A DNA stretch of 64,000 nucleotides, from NCBI GenBank assembly GCA_015179025.1, contig WHUX01000012.1:62001-126000 (forward strand). The letters run 5' to 3'. Below, in pieces: positions 1 through 12,588 of this stretch. The stretch comes from Terfezia claveryi. Its lineage: Eukaryota; Ascomycota; Pezizomycetes; Pezizales; Pezizaceae. Numbering within the stretch: position 1 is the stretch's first letter; the number at the start of each line of letters is the position of its first letter. The notes below the pieces were generated by a model. The model was not told where the DNA came from and made no database searches. It worked only from the letters and a program-made list of their open reading frames with translations. The translations under genes were made by a program, and so were the position numbers.

Positions 1-2429
1 TGATGAACAGGAGGATGGTGATGAGGAATTCAGAGAAAAGGTGGCATTGCATGGGATGCTGCTGTATTGGGGCTGCGTCAAAGCAGTTTACCAACCTACT
101 CCAACCTACAGATGTATTATACCTCATAGACCGGGTTTTAACACCGATTGCACTGCTGATTCTATTCACAGATCGCCATAACCAAGAGAAGGAAGAGCGA
201 GCTACAGCAGTGGAGTTGTTGAAGTCAGAGCTCCTCAATGAACAGATCCTTATCAGCTGTATGGAAGTTTTGGTATCAAAGTATTTTATGCTGAGGAAGG
301 GGGACCTTGAAGGGTGGGAAGAGGATCCTGAAGCTTGGAGCATGGCATGGGAGGATGCAAGTGAGAGTTGGGAGTTTCTCATTCGCCCCTGCGCGGAGAA
401 GCTATTTATGGATCTGGTGGCTCATGAAAAGACAAAGCTTGCCGGGCCCCTAAAGCAAGTGTTCGACTCATGCTCTAGTAAGTTCACTCGTTTGTTCTTA
501 ACAGTCACGGGCCCTGATAATTGTATAGCTCCACAACACCAAGATATTTTGTTTAAAGATGCAGTCTACACAGCAATAGGTTTAGCTGCCGCTGTTCTTC
601 AACAAGATGTGAATCTAGATTTTGATGCGTTCATGACCAATACCCTCGTTCCTGAAGTACAGATATCCCAGCCATGGTACAACATTCTCCGCAGACGTGT
701 AGCCATTTTGATCGGTCAATGGGTGACTGTCAAAATTTCCGTCGGCTCTAGGCCAACCGTGTACAAAATCTATCAACACCTCCTCGAGAAGTCAGATCCA
801 CAAAATGATTTGGTAGTCCGGTTAACGGCAGCTCGAAGCTTGAAATATGCAATTAATGATTGGGATTTCAATATCGAGGGCTTTCTACCGTTCGCAGATG
901 ACATGTTTGAGAAGCTATTAGGACTGATGGACGAGGTAGAGACGACAGAGACGAAGATGGCTATTCTGAATGTAATTGGGAAGATGATCAATAGGCTTGA
1001 CGAAAAGGTAGAGCCATTTGCTGAGAGGGTGGTGGAGATTATACCGCCGCTGTGGGAGGCAACAGGAGAGGAGCATATATTTAAGCAGGCTATCTTAGTG
1101 GTGCTTACGAAGGTGGTTAATGCGATGAGAGAGAAAAGTGTGAAATTTCATCATATGGTTTTGCCGTTGATCAAATTCGGAGTAGAGTCAGGAACCGTGA
1201 GTTACCCTCAACTTCACAATTTTTCTACAATAGTACGACTGACCTTTCCGCCGTTAGGGTATGCAAGTATACCTCCTCGAGGAAGGGTTGGAACTATGGG
1301 ATATCACTATCAAAAATACGCCCACCCCCGCTCCCCACGCTCTCCTCGAGCTCGTACCCTATATCTTCCCCCTGGCTGAAATGGGCTCCGAAACCCTCCG
1401 CAAGGTCCTTGAGATCACTGAATCCTACATTATTCTCGCCCCGCGGGAAATGATCGTTCACTACCGAGAACCTCTATTCATGGTCTTCGCCTCTCTCATT
1501 GGTGACCTCAAATCGGAGCCCAACCGTGTTGTTACAGGTGCAGTCGAAAGGGTGCTTGGCGCTGCTGGAAACGACGAGGAAGCGGTTCAAACAATTGTGA
1601 AGAGCATGCTTGATAGCGGATTTTTGCCGAAGGTATTCCAGGGTGTACATGGAAATTGGGAGGCTAGACAAACTACTGGACCGAAGAAAAAGTATAGCAA
1701 GGTCGATGGAATTATATTGACTAGTTATCTTCAGGTCCTGTCTAGGATCGTGTTGGGAAGCACGCGAGTGTTTGTTGGAGTGGTAGAATATATTGGGCAG
1801 AGGACGGGAGAGGGATTTGAGAAGACTATGGAGTGGTTGTTGGATGAGTGGTTTCACCATGTGCGTGAGGAGGTACCCTATTGGGTATTACTAGTTTTAA
1901 AGGTTTGTTATGCGCGAAATCATATTGCTAACGTCTCGTAATCATATCAGTTTGGAAATATGGGCTACGCAAAAACCCGCAAACTCAATCTTCTCGCTTT
2001 CACGAAGCTTCTCGAATGTAACCAGAAATGGATTCTCATTCGCCTGCACGAACTCATGGCGGTCTGGACTGATGTCGTTACTGAGTCTGATAATGCCCAG
2101 GAATCAGCTGAGTACGCTCTCCGTTTCTCCATTCCACAATTGCCTTTAAGCCCACGACTCAATTCAACAAGAAACTGTGCTAATTATAACCCAACAGGGA
2201 TCTAATCTACTGGAATGAGGAAGACGCAATGTCAATCCCACACCTCCAGCGCCTGACACGACTTACCAACGACGACCCCGTTGCAAGCGTGGATACAAGG
2301 CAATGGATAAAGCATTATTTGTTACAATCACAGGAAGCAAATGGGGGCGGGGAGAAGTTTGCCAGCGAGTGGTTGTTGAATATTGATACGGATGTGTTGA
2401 AGAGTTTTATGAAGCTGGGGTTGGTGTAG
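1..2429 (+). CDS. KAP120: Kap120 / importin-11-like karyopherin, 5' truncated by the window edge
   Basis: This is an importin-beta family nuclear transport receptor of the Kap120/importin-11 type, which carries cargo such as 60S pre-ribosomal factors through the nuclear pore. I read five exons: <1-113, 172-1196, 1258-1902, 1951-2111 and 2198-2429, with introns of 58, 61, 48 and 86 nt, all GT-AG. The joined frame is open. The family motif KYFMLRKGDLEGWEEDPE (a DLExWEEDPE block) lies in exon 2, VYLLEEGLELW opens exon 3, GYAKTRKLN opens exon 4 and DLIYWNEED opens exon 5; these are conserved blocks in the C-terminal HEAT repeats of importin-11. The N-terminal Ran-binding half lies outside the window. 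About 725 residues are visible of a family length near 1,000. No neighbour on this strand is functionally linked. Identity is strong; exon borders are by eye. Confidence 0.9.
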
Positions 2430-3260
2430 ATTATTGTTTGGGGAGTGGTTGGAAAGTATGAAGGCTCGCTTGAGGAGGATAGATCATGCCCAGTAATTGT
2501 ATATCTAGTAGTGGAGATAGATCTCACTAAGGTGGTGTCCTATTGCTCCATGATGTGAATTCACTTCTAAGTTCAAAGTGATGGGTTTGGTGATAGAGTT
2601 ACGTACCCTGTACATCAAAAATTAGGGCTCGCTTACTTGGGGCCTAAAATATTGTTCATGTTTCATTACCCTTTTTTTTCCTTCGTCAGCCGACCATTCA
2701 TCACCGTGGTAAGTCACATGTATGTTCCAAGCACGGCTAGGAGATAAAAAACATATCTTTGAAGACAAATTAGCACATGAACCTTAACAAACTACCTTCA
2801 CATGTTAATTGGAAGCTTCCGAGTCCTTTCAGCTTCCCCATATCCGAGTTCGGCTCTTGCCTGGTCTCAGAATCTAGGTCTCAGCTTACTCAGGGGGAAT
2901 TTGCCGAACGGTATAAGTACTAGCAGAAGGATCGATCCCATGGCTAGTACTAAAAATATTAACATGCGCCATTTATCCTTCTTCACCTGGTGATATGTTA
3001 TTTATCTTCTTCCCTAGTGACTTCTTGGGAACCAACGAATCGAGAGATGTTCATTTTATTCGCGGCGAATTTCAAAAGAGCCTAAATATCTCATGTGAGT
3101 GGAGAAACTGGTCAAGGAGATCATAATATATAACAAGGCATATACAAGTCTTCACACATTCACGTGTGATCCTGCATCCAACAGGGTATTGATGGAAAAG
3201 GGGTGTTGCGAACCGCTCTGACGATCTGAATTAACGAGGCGGAAATCACAGTATCGGATA

Positions 3261-3273
3261 GTGCCAACCAGAC
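3261..3273 (-). repeat. Copy of dispersed 13-bp terminal motif
   Basis: GTGCCAACCAGAC, the exact reverse complement of GTCTGGTTGGCAC found at 3772, 47352 and (reversed) 10761. It is followed by ATATC rather than an immediate TA. It is probably one end of a decayed DNA transposon or MITE. Confidence 0.6.
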
Positions 3274-3771
3274 ATATCAGATATGACGACGGCCAACATT
3301 AGTTATCTGTGCCGCTAAATTGAACATACCTTTTTCTTGTCAGATGGCATCTGCACTGCAAGACTCCCGTCGTCGCAGTCACATCCCCCACATTTCACCA
3401 TAAGCATGCGTGAAATCGATGAAATAAAAAGCACAAAAATGATAATCACTGACGCACGTGGAAGTATTGTGAGGTAGCGAAACCCCCAAACTTATCACCA
3501 TATTAGAATATGACGAGAGCGGGGTAATAATCATGCTCCTCTTTCGGTATCCACACTGTCTGTTTCTAAATGAACCTGATGGAATACCCAAAAATATGTG
3601 ATGGTGACAGGGATATGGGGTTACCCAGGCAGGGGAAACGGTATCACATGGTTCCCTACATAGTGTAAGGGAGAGGTGGTGAGGGGTTGCGGTGAATTCT
3701 GAGGGAGTGGGTTATTCATACCTCATTGATTTATAACAAACTGACATTTGTACAATTGATGGTGTGAGTTA

Positions 3772-3784
3772 GTCTGGTTGGCAC
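3772..3784 (+). repeat. Copy of dispersed 13-bp terminal motif
   Basis: GTCTGGTTGGCAC directly after a TA dinucleotide (3770-3771), the arrangement expected for a Tc1/mariner-type terminal repeat beside its TA target site. With the 3261 copy it forms a perfect 13-bp inverted pair 524 bp apart, but the orientation relative to TA suggests the two are ends of different insertions. Confidence 0.65.
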
Positions 3785-6514
3785 GGTGTGAGTATTGTCT
3801 AGAAAAGTGAATGCATTCAGAACGAAGCCCACAAAATGTTTGAATACAATCTCAGGAACAAGGGCTGAGTACTCGCATGTGAAGGTACCCCGTATATAGG
3901 TAATTGGGTACCCATGTCCAATGAATTAAATTTAACGATGCTCTGCATGAGTGTGCATATTTCTGAACGCACAGGGTGCCGCAATGGCTTGATATAAAGT
4001 AAGTAATCAATCGTACAGTACATTCCATTCCCAAGCCATGTACTGGCGTTGGGAGATGCCATGTATGCACAGATGCATCACATTGAGGGCTCGAGAAGTA
4101 GCATTTCCTAGAATGAATGAATTCCCGAAACATAACTTTTCATACTCTGTACGCAGATCCCAAAGACCATCGGCAGGGCTGTTGAGGCAGGGGCCAAAAG
4201 TAAGACACTTATGACGGATGTGGCGATACCCGCCCTATGGAGGGAACATATGACCCACACAACACACGGAAATAAGAGTGAAACAACTTGCGTGGGGAAA
4301 GGGAGGCGTTCGTAAAAGCGGGGGACCCTGCTCTAACCAGACCTTGACCCTGTGGGTGCTCCCGACCATGATCTAGACAAAGTGTTCGATGGCTATGATG
4401 ACTGTCGATAGACATCAAGCGGAGCATATCGAAGATGTCCAATATGCCTCACGGCATATACAATAGAGAAATGTTGCTTTGTGGGAAAGCCGTCTCACAC
4501 AATGGCATGTGCACACTACACTACCAGTCCTTGCATGGATTTTTCTGATATCCGTAAGAGCTCCGAGTTTTGATTTCAGCGTGGTGACAGCCCTAAAGCG
4601 GGGTAGGTAGGAGGTCAATTGCAGGACCCCCATTTTGGGGTCGACAAGTGGACAGACCGGTTGATAACTTATAAATAGATCAAGTAATAGATTTGCTGGT
4701 GCAAAATACATCATGGCAGTTAAGGTAATCTTGAGATCTCTCAGAGGTTACATTGGGAATTTGCAAAAGATCCGGTGGGGGTCATTTGCTCACAACTTTG
4801 CCCGCCGCCCTGGCCAATAAGTAAGCTTGTTCATAGATGTGCTGGCAATTATGAAAAGAGGATGCTCCTAGACAGCCAGATGTAAACGAGACCAGAAATG
4901 CATTCTGTCAATGAGCAGGCACAGGCTGTCCCTGTACTGTTTCACGTTGCCTCTTTTTTGTAGTCTAGTTCCTTTTTGTTTCTTGTAAGCGTACCAATTG
5001 GGAGCTGCCGTAACCGTTGTGAATCCCAGGTAACGTGAGCTAGTGAGCTTAGTACGCAGCACATCGATATATCACATTAGAGCATATATGCACCTTTCGA
5101 TTCCCGATAGAGTACATCACCTATAGGTACTGTAGGTACCCCACTGGATCGATAGATACATTACATACTAGACATACATATGTAATCTAACGTACGTGCC
5201 CCCTATCAGCTCAGACGATGGCCTTCACATTGATACATCATTTGCCGACGCCCCACGCGGAGTCCTATTATGGTACAAGTTAAGCTGAATCCAGTTACGG
5301 TCAGCATGAACCTACTAAAGTTCAACTCATTTAAGGTCGCAGCCGCTAGAAATGCTTCACGAGAATGTACAGAGTACAGCACTACGGAAGAATAATTTAA
5401 GGATCAGGTATACATGTGTCTGGGGTGAAACTCAAGGCCAAATGATATTTCCGTACAGCCATATATGCTGTCTGCAAACAAAGCAGAAAGCGTTGAGAGG
5501 CTGATGGTTGGATCGAGTTTCCCCCCTTGGTTTGCAGGACATGGCTCTCCCGACTACGGTTGCTTGTTGAGGGATGTGTGATGTGTATGCAGGGAAAAAA
5601 GTTCACGATGACGGGCACAGACAAGGCTATGGAGGGGCGGCTTTGGCTGCATGTGATGGCCCTCTAGGTACTGGATGCTGAGTGGCGATATGAAGCTGTT
5701 ACAAATTTTCGCCTGCATCTCGAGATGTGTGCTGCTGACATGGATGTTCGGTCGAGGAAACCAGCCAGCTCATTCCCGATAGGTACTCCCCTGCACCACA
5801 CCGCTTCCCCTGCCCGTTCTGTTTCTCTCTCCTGTGAACTTTCACGCACATTCCAAATAATACGCCAACTGCATACTTAGTGACTATACTCTCCTTTGTC
5901 GACGTCTTTTTCTTCCCTATAGCCGCTGTTATTTACGTCCTGTCGCTTCTGTTAGCTCCGCAGTGAAAGCTATCTAATATCAATACCACTTGGGGACTTA
6001 TTTCACTGTTTCGTTTCCATTCGTCCCTTATTGGCCTTTGAAGCGACTGGAAGGTTTTCGAGTCCTTAGTACAATCGGGCTATCCAAAGGAAACAGAAGA
6101 CTGGACCACGGGCAAACCAGTCGGAATTACCTGTAGCAAGACTCTTGTTCCTATCGACGCTGGCGGGGTCCTTATATGAAGAGGGTATCTCAAGTTAATG
6201 GGTAGACAAACGGGCTCCAGACTCACATTTCAGCAAAGACGCGGAACTCATCTGTTTATTTCAGTCTCGTATCCTGAATACATCCATACATTGGCCTCCT
6301 CCCCTCGCTTCCCTGTTTTGGGTCTCCTCATCTAAAGACTTTACATTCGCCTCGGAAAACTGGCGGCTAGGCGGGAGCGATCTCAATAGGGATTCGGTGT
6401 CCTCAATACAGATTCCTCTATATTGCATAACCACGATTCTGGCTCAGAGTCCTACGTGAGTGTCTCGTATTTAAGAGAAGGAAAGGGAAGCACGACTTGT
6501 CGTTGTTCACAACG

Positions 6515-9202
6515 ATGGAGTACATATCTCCCGTCTCACAACAATTTTCCTTTCCACAGGAACAACCGCCGCAACTCACCAAGAATCAAAGGCGCTTGCA
6601 GCTCCGGCATTCACTTTCCAACAAAACTATACCGCAGATTGGGACATTCGACAATGATGAAGAACATGTTATTCTCCAAAAAAACAGGCGTCGATCATCC
6701 TCAACCTCCTCGAAGGCATCCTCGAATCATAGCCATTACACCTCACCATTCGACGACTATCAAGAGTTTGGGAGATACTCGGAATATCTGGAGGACAGGT
6801 CGAAACCGTCAACGCCTGTGGATGATATATTACCCGATGCGTCCCCACTTAGATTGGGAGGTTCAGCCGCCTCAACGATGCGAAAAAATGGCGGGAAGGA
6901 GTTGAGGAAGGCAAGCTTCTATAGCGAAGCAAGTACCCTAGTTAGTGATAGATTCGGCGATCTTATGTTATTGAGCAGTCAGAGCATTGTTGGGCCCCGT
7001 TTCTACGAATCTGGTTCGGGGTCTGGATCAGATCACGGGTCGTCTTCCAAGAGAGAGCGGGGATCTTCAATTGCAATGGCGTCCAATAAACGGAGGGCCA
7101 CTACGAGGGGAAGAATTAGTATGGAGAATCACCATCAGATCTACACTACACCTCCACGTGGCGGTATCATGAAAGACACTTCGGACCATCCTTATCTGGA
7201 TATGCATCCTGAAGATGCGACCAAATATATCGAGCATCTAGAGCAACAAACTCAGGATTTGACGGCGCAGCTCCATAATCTCACATCGCCAACATCTTCA
7301 GCGTCGAATGTGAGTAAACTGAAAAAACTTACTGCGGAAAATAGGGCCTTGAGAAATGAGATTGACGAGTGGGAGACGTCGTTTGACGACAAGGTGAAGG
7401 AGGAATGTAGATCTAGGATTATTACAAATGAAATGGAGGCAAGGGCTAGGATAAAGGCAGTGGAGCAGACACTCGAAGAAACCCGGGAAACTGTCAAAAT
7501 ATTGCATGCAGATATAGACAGGCTGAACTCGATTATAGATGAGGTGGCGCATGAAAGAGACATGGCAGAGAAGGAAAAGCGAGAGGTGGAGTTGAAGGTG
7601 GAGGTTTTGACTGAGATACTGCGTACAAGAGAGGGTGAATCGAGAAGTTCTAGCAGATGTAGTAGTCGGGCTGGTGGCAGGAATGATGGGGGCCGATATA
7701 GCCAGGGGTCATATCCTGGCTCTGTCATGGCCGCTTTGAGGAGGTCTGGGTCCGGTAGACCACTATCTATCTCTTCATCCCAATTCGACGAGAACGAGGG
7801 GGAGACAGGATATGGAGACTCCCCTTCGGCTCGCAGCGGGTCGCCCACGCAAGAGCCCAGCATAATATTATCTAGAAAGCGAATGACTAGGTCCTTTGAG
7901 GGAGGTACCTCGCCGCAGCCTTTGGTTCTGCCTACCACAGCAGGAATTTCGCCACCAGATTCACCTAACAGCTCACGGCCTACATCTGCGCATTCGGGCT
8001 CTCACCCTGTTGCCTTCTACGGGGCTGGCATGCAAGCAAACTCAAGCAATATCTCCATTGACTCCGGGGGGGCGCCCTCAGTTCGAAGCGGCATGAGTGC
8101 TATTATGACTGGTGGTAACTCCCTATTCGCGGAATTGTCGATGTTTGAAGACGGGATGAGCGATGCTGCATCCCATAGAGATGATGTATCTGAATACTCA
8201 AGGTTGCACTCGCGGGTACCATCGTATACTTCATTCGCTAGACAACACCACCGTGGGCCATCAATAATTACTTCACCTGTAGCCGCAACCCCCAGAATCA
8301 GATCACCTACGCCAATCCACTCACAGTTGCGATCTCCAATTCGGTCTCCAATTCGGTCTCCAATTCTGGCAGCTTCCAATGAATTCACTTCGGTCCCCAC
8401 CGTTCAATTACCTCCTCCACGTTCAGGCATATTCTCTACACTTACCCGCACTTCGTCTGGTCCATTGCATCTTGTCGCTGATGCCCTAACCAGGTACAGA
8501 CTCGGTAAACTTCTCATTGCTGTAGGCCACGGACTGAAGTCACCAAGGGTGACGCTTTACAAGGTCAGAGTCAAAGCATGTGAGGTGGCTGTCAAGGTCC
8601 TCACTGGGGAGATGGGAGTCGAAAGAGTGTCGAAGAAGAGGAGGAAGGTGTGGAGTCAACGGGGCAACACTTGGAATGAGGATAGAAATTGTTCGCGATG
8701 CTCGACTTATGACAGGGGTAGAGTGGGCAAGTATGCTCGGAGATCAGTATCTGCACCGATTTCGTCCAGAGTATCCAATATCTACCTGAACCCAGGTACA
8801 CCCATGGAAGGGATGTCTAGGGAGCCTAGTTTGGTGAGGGATCGATCTCTCTCCCGACGCCCACCTCAGCAATATCGCAAACGCCGAACCTCGACAACAT
8901 CAAAGCAACAAGGTCCAGAGCCAGTCCGACGACAACACCGAGTACACGCTGGTGACAACGTATGGCTGTGGTTCCGATTCTTTATGGCCATTGTGGTTAC
9001 TCTTGGGGTCGTAGGCAACAACGACGAAAAAGACAATATCCAAAATGAGAAGGCCCGCTACAGGCACGACGTTGCCGTCACCGATGATGAAGAAGATAGC
9101 TATTCCGACTACCTCGGTGAAGTTGACGAATATGAAGAAGACACATTGGAGAGCAAGGTGGAAAAATGGCGGAGGAGCCGGGCCTCTGAGGTCAATAGGT
9201 AG
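6515..9202 (+). CDS. Ser-rich coiled-coil protein with C-terminal membrane segment, function unknown
   Basis: A single-exon open frame of 895 residues from the ATG at 6515 (context aacgATGG; no upstream in-frame ATG before a stop). I do not recognise an enzymatic domain. Residues 1-230 are low-complexity and Ser/Arg-rich. Residues about 230-375 form a long heptad-rich coiled coil containing EHLEQQTQDLTAQLHNL. Residues 380-680 are again Ser/Pro-rich with many SP and RSPIRSPI repeats, likely phosphorylation targets. Residues about 815-835 are hydrophobic (VWLWFRFFMAIVVTLGVVG), preceded by an Arg-rich stretch, and the last 40 residues are strongly acidic. This layout suggests a tail-proximal membrane anchor with a large cytosolic coiled-coil arm, as in tethering or nuclear-envelope proteins, but that is inference. 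Coding is supported by the length and coherent composition. Confidence 0.75.
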   Translation: MEYISPVSQQFSFPQEQPPQLTKNQRRLQLRHSLSNKTIPQIGTFDNDEEHVILQKNRRRSSSTSSKASSNHSHYTSPFDDYQEFGRYSEYLEDRSKPSTPVDDILPDASPLRLGGSAASTMRKNGGKELRKASFYSEASTLVSDRFGDLMLLSSQSIVGPRFYESGSGSGSDHGSSSKRERGSSIAMASNKRRATTRGRISMENHHQIYTTPPRGGIMKDTSDHPYLDMHPEDATKYIEHLEQQTQDLTAQLHNLTSPTSSASNVSKLKKLTAENRALRNEIDEWETSFDDKVKEECRSRIITNEMEARARIKAVEQTLEETRETVKILHADIDRLNSIIDEVAHERDMAEKEKREVELKVEVLTEILRTREGESRSSSRCSSRAGGRNDGGRYSQGSYPGSVMAALRRSGSGRPLSISSSQFDENEGETGYGDSPSARSGSPTQEPSIILSRKRMTRSFEGGTSPQPLVLPTTAGISPPDSPNSSRPTSAHSGSHPVAFYGAGMQANSSNISIDSGGAPSVRSGMSAIMTGGNSLFAELSMFEDGMSDAASHRDDVSEYSRLHSRVPSYTSFARQHHRGPSIITSPVAATPRIRSPTPIHSQLRSPIRSPIRSPILAASNEFTSVPTVQLPPPRSGIFSTLTRTSSGPLHLVADALTRYRLGKLLIAVGHGLKSPRVTLYKVRVKACEVAVKVLTGEMGVERVSKKRRKVWSQRGNTWNEDRNCSRCSTYDRGRVGKYARRSVSAPISSRVSNIYLNPGTPMEGMSREPSLVRDRSLSRRPPQQYRKRRTSTTSKQQGPEPVRRQHRVHAGDNVWLWFRFFMAIVVTLGVVGNNDEKDNIQNEKARYRHDVAVTDDEEDSYSDYLGEVDEYEEDTLESKVEKWRRSRASEVNR

Positions 9203-10760
9203 GATGCTTGATACCCTCTTTTGAGTTCTTTTGTAGCTTAGTTCTGATGGTTTCAGTCGCTATTAGTGGAGTAGGTTTTTTGGAGTACTTGCCTGGGGTA
9301 CTGGGTATATTCGGAATGGGTGGAGTTAGGTCACCAAAGTGACGAGCTAAAATTACTATACCCATCTTAGATTACGATACCCGGTGATTCTTGATTAGAA
9401 AAGCTCGCTTTCGTAGTTCACGTTTGGTCGTAGTGGTTACACACGAATCAGTCCTTAACAACATTTCCTTTTGTTCATTTCAATTTTAGCTTGTGGCTTT
9501 TCAGGGAGTCTATCTGTTATCGCCGCAGGCCCCCTTATCCTGATTTCTTATTATCTCTCCTGGATCAGTTAACAAACCCACACTCTTCCTATGGATGTGA
9601 ATTTTCTATCGTAGTGCGTTTTCGAACTTTCTATGTCACCTCCTTCCCCTCCCACGCATGGAACCGTGCGCTGTTATGCCTATTATTGGCCTATTTTTTT
9701 CTGTTTTTGTATATTCCTGATTCTATACTTGCACCTCTTTTTCTTTTTCAACCCCTTGATTGCAATGCCCACAATCTGGTGGCTATAACAGCATCCATCA
9801 TCAATCAACATCGTACTTCCGATGTATCAGCTTATGAAGTTCACGAACTTGCATCTCAACGCAGCATAATTTTTGCGGGCTTTCTACCAAAATTTTTACT
9901 TCTTTGTCTCGTCGAATTCTACTTTGGCTTCAAGCTTTGGTTGGATTGGATCTGCTTAGCATATAGACAGTATAGTTTATAACTGATTCATTTGCATGCA
10001 GATCCAGTATATTACCTCAGCAGAGCATTGGCATCATGCATGGTGGTTACTTCCACAATATCACGTGGCAGCGGAGGGCAGCAGACGCATATGAGCCCAT
10101 AGGCTAGCTAACGACCCTGAGATTTTTCTTCATTGTTCCCTAGGTTTCTCTCCTTTTCCTTTTATCTTTTTCTTTTATTTTTCTTTTATCTTTTTCGTTT
10201 CGGATTTATTGGGAGGCTCCGGGTCCGGATTTGGGATTGGTTGGTTGACTGGTTCATACATTCTGGTTGGAAAGGCTTTACTCTTTCCTTTTATTTTTCG
10301 TTTGTCGGATCGAAGAATGGGGGATTGGGGTTACTCCACATTAGCTTCATATAGGTAGATACAGGTATCATAGTATATATTCAACATATGCACAGCTTTA
10401 CGTTAGGAAAGCAATGTATAGTCTCGTGATTCTAAAAGAAGTTGAAAACAAGCACTAGAGGTAAAACTGTATCCCAGGTCGTCTTTGTTCCTCTGGTTAA
10501 CGGGCATTCACTTCTTTCATACTCAAAGTCATTTTCCCTAGCCTCGTGTCTAGTTTCATTCTCGTCAACATCGTGAATCAATCCTCACTGAACTTCTACG
10601 TTTATCTTTCCTTACCTAGTCTCGTGCCCAGACCCTCCAGCTTACCCTGAGCCAACGTGTGACACTCAGAGTGCTTCCCAGTCTGGCTAGCGCTCCCAAG
10701 GAGGATCTTATCCGTTTATCTACTATCTCATTAACCCGAGCCGCGTGCCAACCGGGGCTT

Positions 10761-10773
10761 GTGCCAACCAGAC
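10761..10773 (-). repeat. Copy of dispersed 13-bp terminal motif
   Basis: GTGCCAACCAGAC followed directly by TA (10774-10775), so it reads as the right end of a TA-flanked insertion. A degenerate second copy (GTGCCAACCGGGG) starts at 10745, suggesting nested or repeated insertion. Confidence 0.65.
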
Positions 10774-10911
10774 TAACATACAGCATGGACCTACCGGTAA
10801 TTGACAGAAGAAAGCTGAACAGAGCTTTTCCCGTGAGAGAAAAGCGCTTTGGCGCAATTAGTAACAATTAGTTGTCTGGTTAGCAATTAGTAGGCACAGC
10901 AATTATTAGTA

Positions 10912-11400
10912 GTCTGGTTGGCCCAGAGCAATTAGTCTCCAAATTTCATATCAAATAGGTTTAGCGTCTGTCTAGTAGTGGTTTAGCCGTAGATGGTTAT
11001 TACAGAACGAAGCTCGTCAAAGTCGGCCTTGATTTTGCAATGTGATAGGTAGTGCCTATAGGTCCTGGACTACCTATAGCTACAAAATAGTTATAGACTG
11101 GTCTGCTTATCCATCCGCGGGGAATTCTGTATTGTGCAATCACGGACTTTTATACCGTAGAAGTTACGCTGCTCTTTCTCCCGTCGTTTTACTGTCACCA
11201 CAGCCGGCGCTAGATACGCAATTCCGAAACCGTAGTCACAATCCGTTGACTGTTTGGTTCAGCCATGCAAATTTGGGGACTCCTGTTTGGCTATTCAAAA
11301 TAACATCTGTAGGTCTCAATTCTGAAGCAAGCGATCTGCACACGCTGTCGATCATGAACCTCATTGGAGAGATAAGTGATTATGGACCGCTGTACCAGAC
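10912..11400. mobile_element. MITE-like element with TA-flanked GTCTGGT ends
   Basis: The left end GTCTGGTTGGCCC follows TA (10910-10911) and the right end ACCAGAC precedes TA (11401-11402), giving a 489-bp unit with a short 7-bp inverted repeat and a possible TA target-site duplication. It shares its left end with the other dispersed copies. There is no coding capacity inside, as expected for a non-autonomous element. The short match on the right makes the boundary tentative. Confidence 0.4.
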
Positions 11401-11814
11401 TAGGACCGCTGGAGTTATTATTACAGCTTCTATATCGCGTCTATAGCGTATCCTGTTGGATCTGTGATCGGCGCCATTACGACTAAGACGTCCAGAGAAG
11501 ACCACAATACTTAAGTGTGTTGCGACCTCGATATGTTGGTCATTATCATCACATTATGAGTTTCCCTTAAATTGCTGTCTCCTTTCTTATATTTTCATCC
11601 GAGGAGTCTGCTGGGCAGAGAGTTGCTTCGACTAATTCCATTCCTTTCGTGTTTGATATACCACCATAGTATTGGTATGCCAGCATATACAGCAATCTCC
11701 ATTTAATATATTCGACGAGAAGCTCTTGCGTTTTTCTACGATATCAGACCTGGTCTCGTACCCATAGCTCTCAATCCTGCCAATTCCTGACTTAATTTCC
11801 AAATCTCACTCAAT

Positions 11815-12588
11815 ATGCCTCTTCCTGCCTACGGAGCTGTTGGGCACGCCTTTGTTGCCTCTCGTACCCTACAAATTCTCATTCTTCTAGTCACAATCGG
11901 CTTAACTTCACATTGTATATCCAAATTGGGCAAAGAGACAATTGAAGCTCCGGGCCGCTTGATTGGTAATTTGACAATTGTATGTGACTCCGGATACATA
12001 CCCTCCTTATTTGATACAATTCACTGACAGAATCGTAATATATAGTCTTGCTTTTGCATTAGTTATGCGGGTATCTCCTTCATTCTCTACATCAAATCTA
12101 CGCTGCCATTGCTACTTTGCGCTATTTGTGATGGCTGCTTCTTCTTTGCCTTCCTCGCCATTTCCATCCTCTTTGGCGAGAACGTATCAAATCTCTCCTG
12201 CCATCCTTCAGACGTCAATATCCCTATCCCTGATAGCATGGATATCATCATTTCTCGCGGCCTCGGGGGGGTCAGCTTCAACGGAAAAGCTGGCATAGTG
12301 TCCCGCATTGTGGGAGCGAAGAGCAATCTCCCCACCATTCCACAGAAGCGAGCCCAACCCACATATGCAAGAATGGAGGACATGAGTTTTGGGGAATGGG
12401 TGAGAACTAGCCAGAGGAGCTGCGAAATGATGAGAGGTGCTTGGATAGTGGGGCTTGTGATATTGGTGTTATTTTTGGTCAGCATGGGGAGTTTGTTGGG
12501 GATGTGGTGTAATTTGAGGAAACAGAGGGAGCAAGAGAGGCAAAATAGGGAGTCTAAGATTGAAGATAATATCCGTTGGGCGGCTTAG
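11815..12588 (+). CDS. Small multi-pass membrane protein (MARVEL-like)
   Basis: Two exons, 11815-11979 and 12046-12588, separated by a 66-nt GT-AG intron with a CTGAC branch-like site; the spliced frame gives 235 residues. Hydrophobic segments lie at about residues 17-35 (ILILLVTIGLTS), 57-73 (the spliced block ISYAGISFILYI), 75-100 (LLLCAICDGCFFFAFLAI) and 190-213 (WIVGLVILVLFLVSMGSLLGMW), so four membrane passes are likely. The N-terminal layout, with HAFVASRTLQ before the first pass, resembles fungal MARVEL-type proteins of the plasma membrane, which typically have four passes. The loop before the last pass is Arg/Met-rich. The splice is strongly supported because it joins two hydrophobic segments in frame. 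Function cannot be stated. Confidence 0.7.

Larger units (their letters stand above)
2430..6514. other. 4.1-kb intergenic region without a supportable gene
   Basis: No open frame here resembles a protein family or continues across plausible splice sites. The stretch holds two exact, inverted copies of the 13-mer GTCTGGTTGGCAC (3261-3273 and 3772-3784), which look like DNA-transposon ends, and a partial match near 4335-4342. The last 600 bases before the next gene are pyrimidine-rich and probably include its promoter and 5' leader. Otherwise I see nothing definable. Confidence 0.6.
9203..11814. other. 2.6-kb intergenic region with transposon-end motifs
   Basis: An open frame at 9491-9982 is hydrophobic only because the DNA is pyrimidine-rich; it has no ATG at its start and no family resemblance, so I do not call it. 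The right half holds the MITE-like element at 10912-11400 and an exact copy of the dispersed 13-mer at 10761-10773. The last 100 bases should hold the promoter of the next gene. Confidence 0.55.

Noticed and set aside
9491..9982. Hydrophobic 163-codon open frame
   Set aside because: Its first codon is not ATG, the hydrophobicity comes from pyrimidine-rich DNA, and there is no family resemblance.
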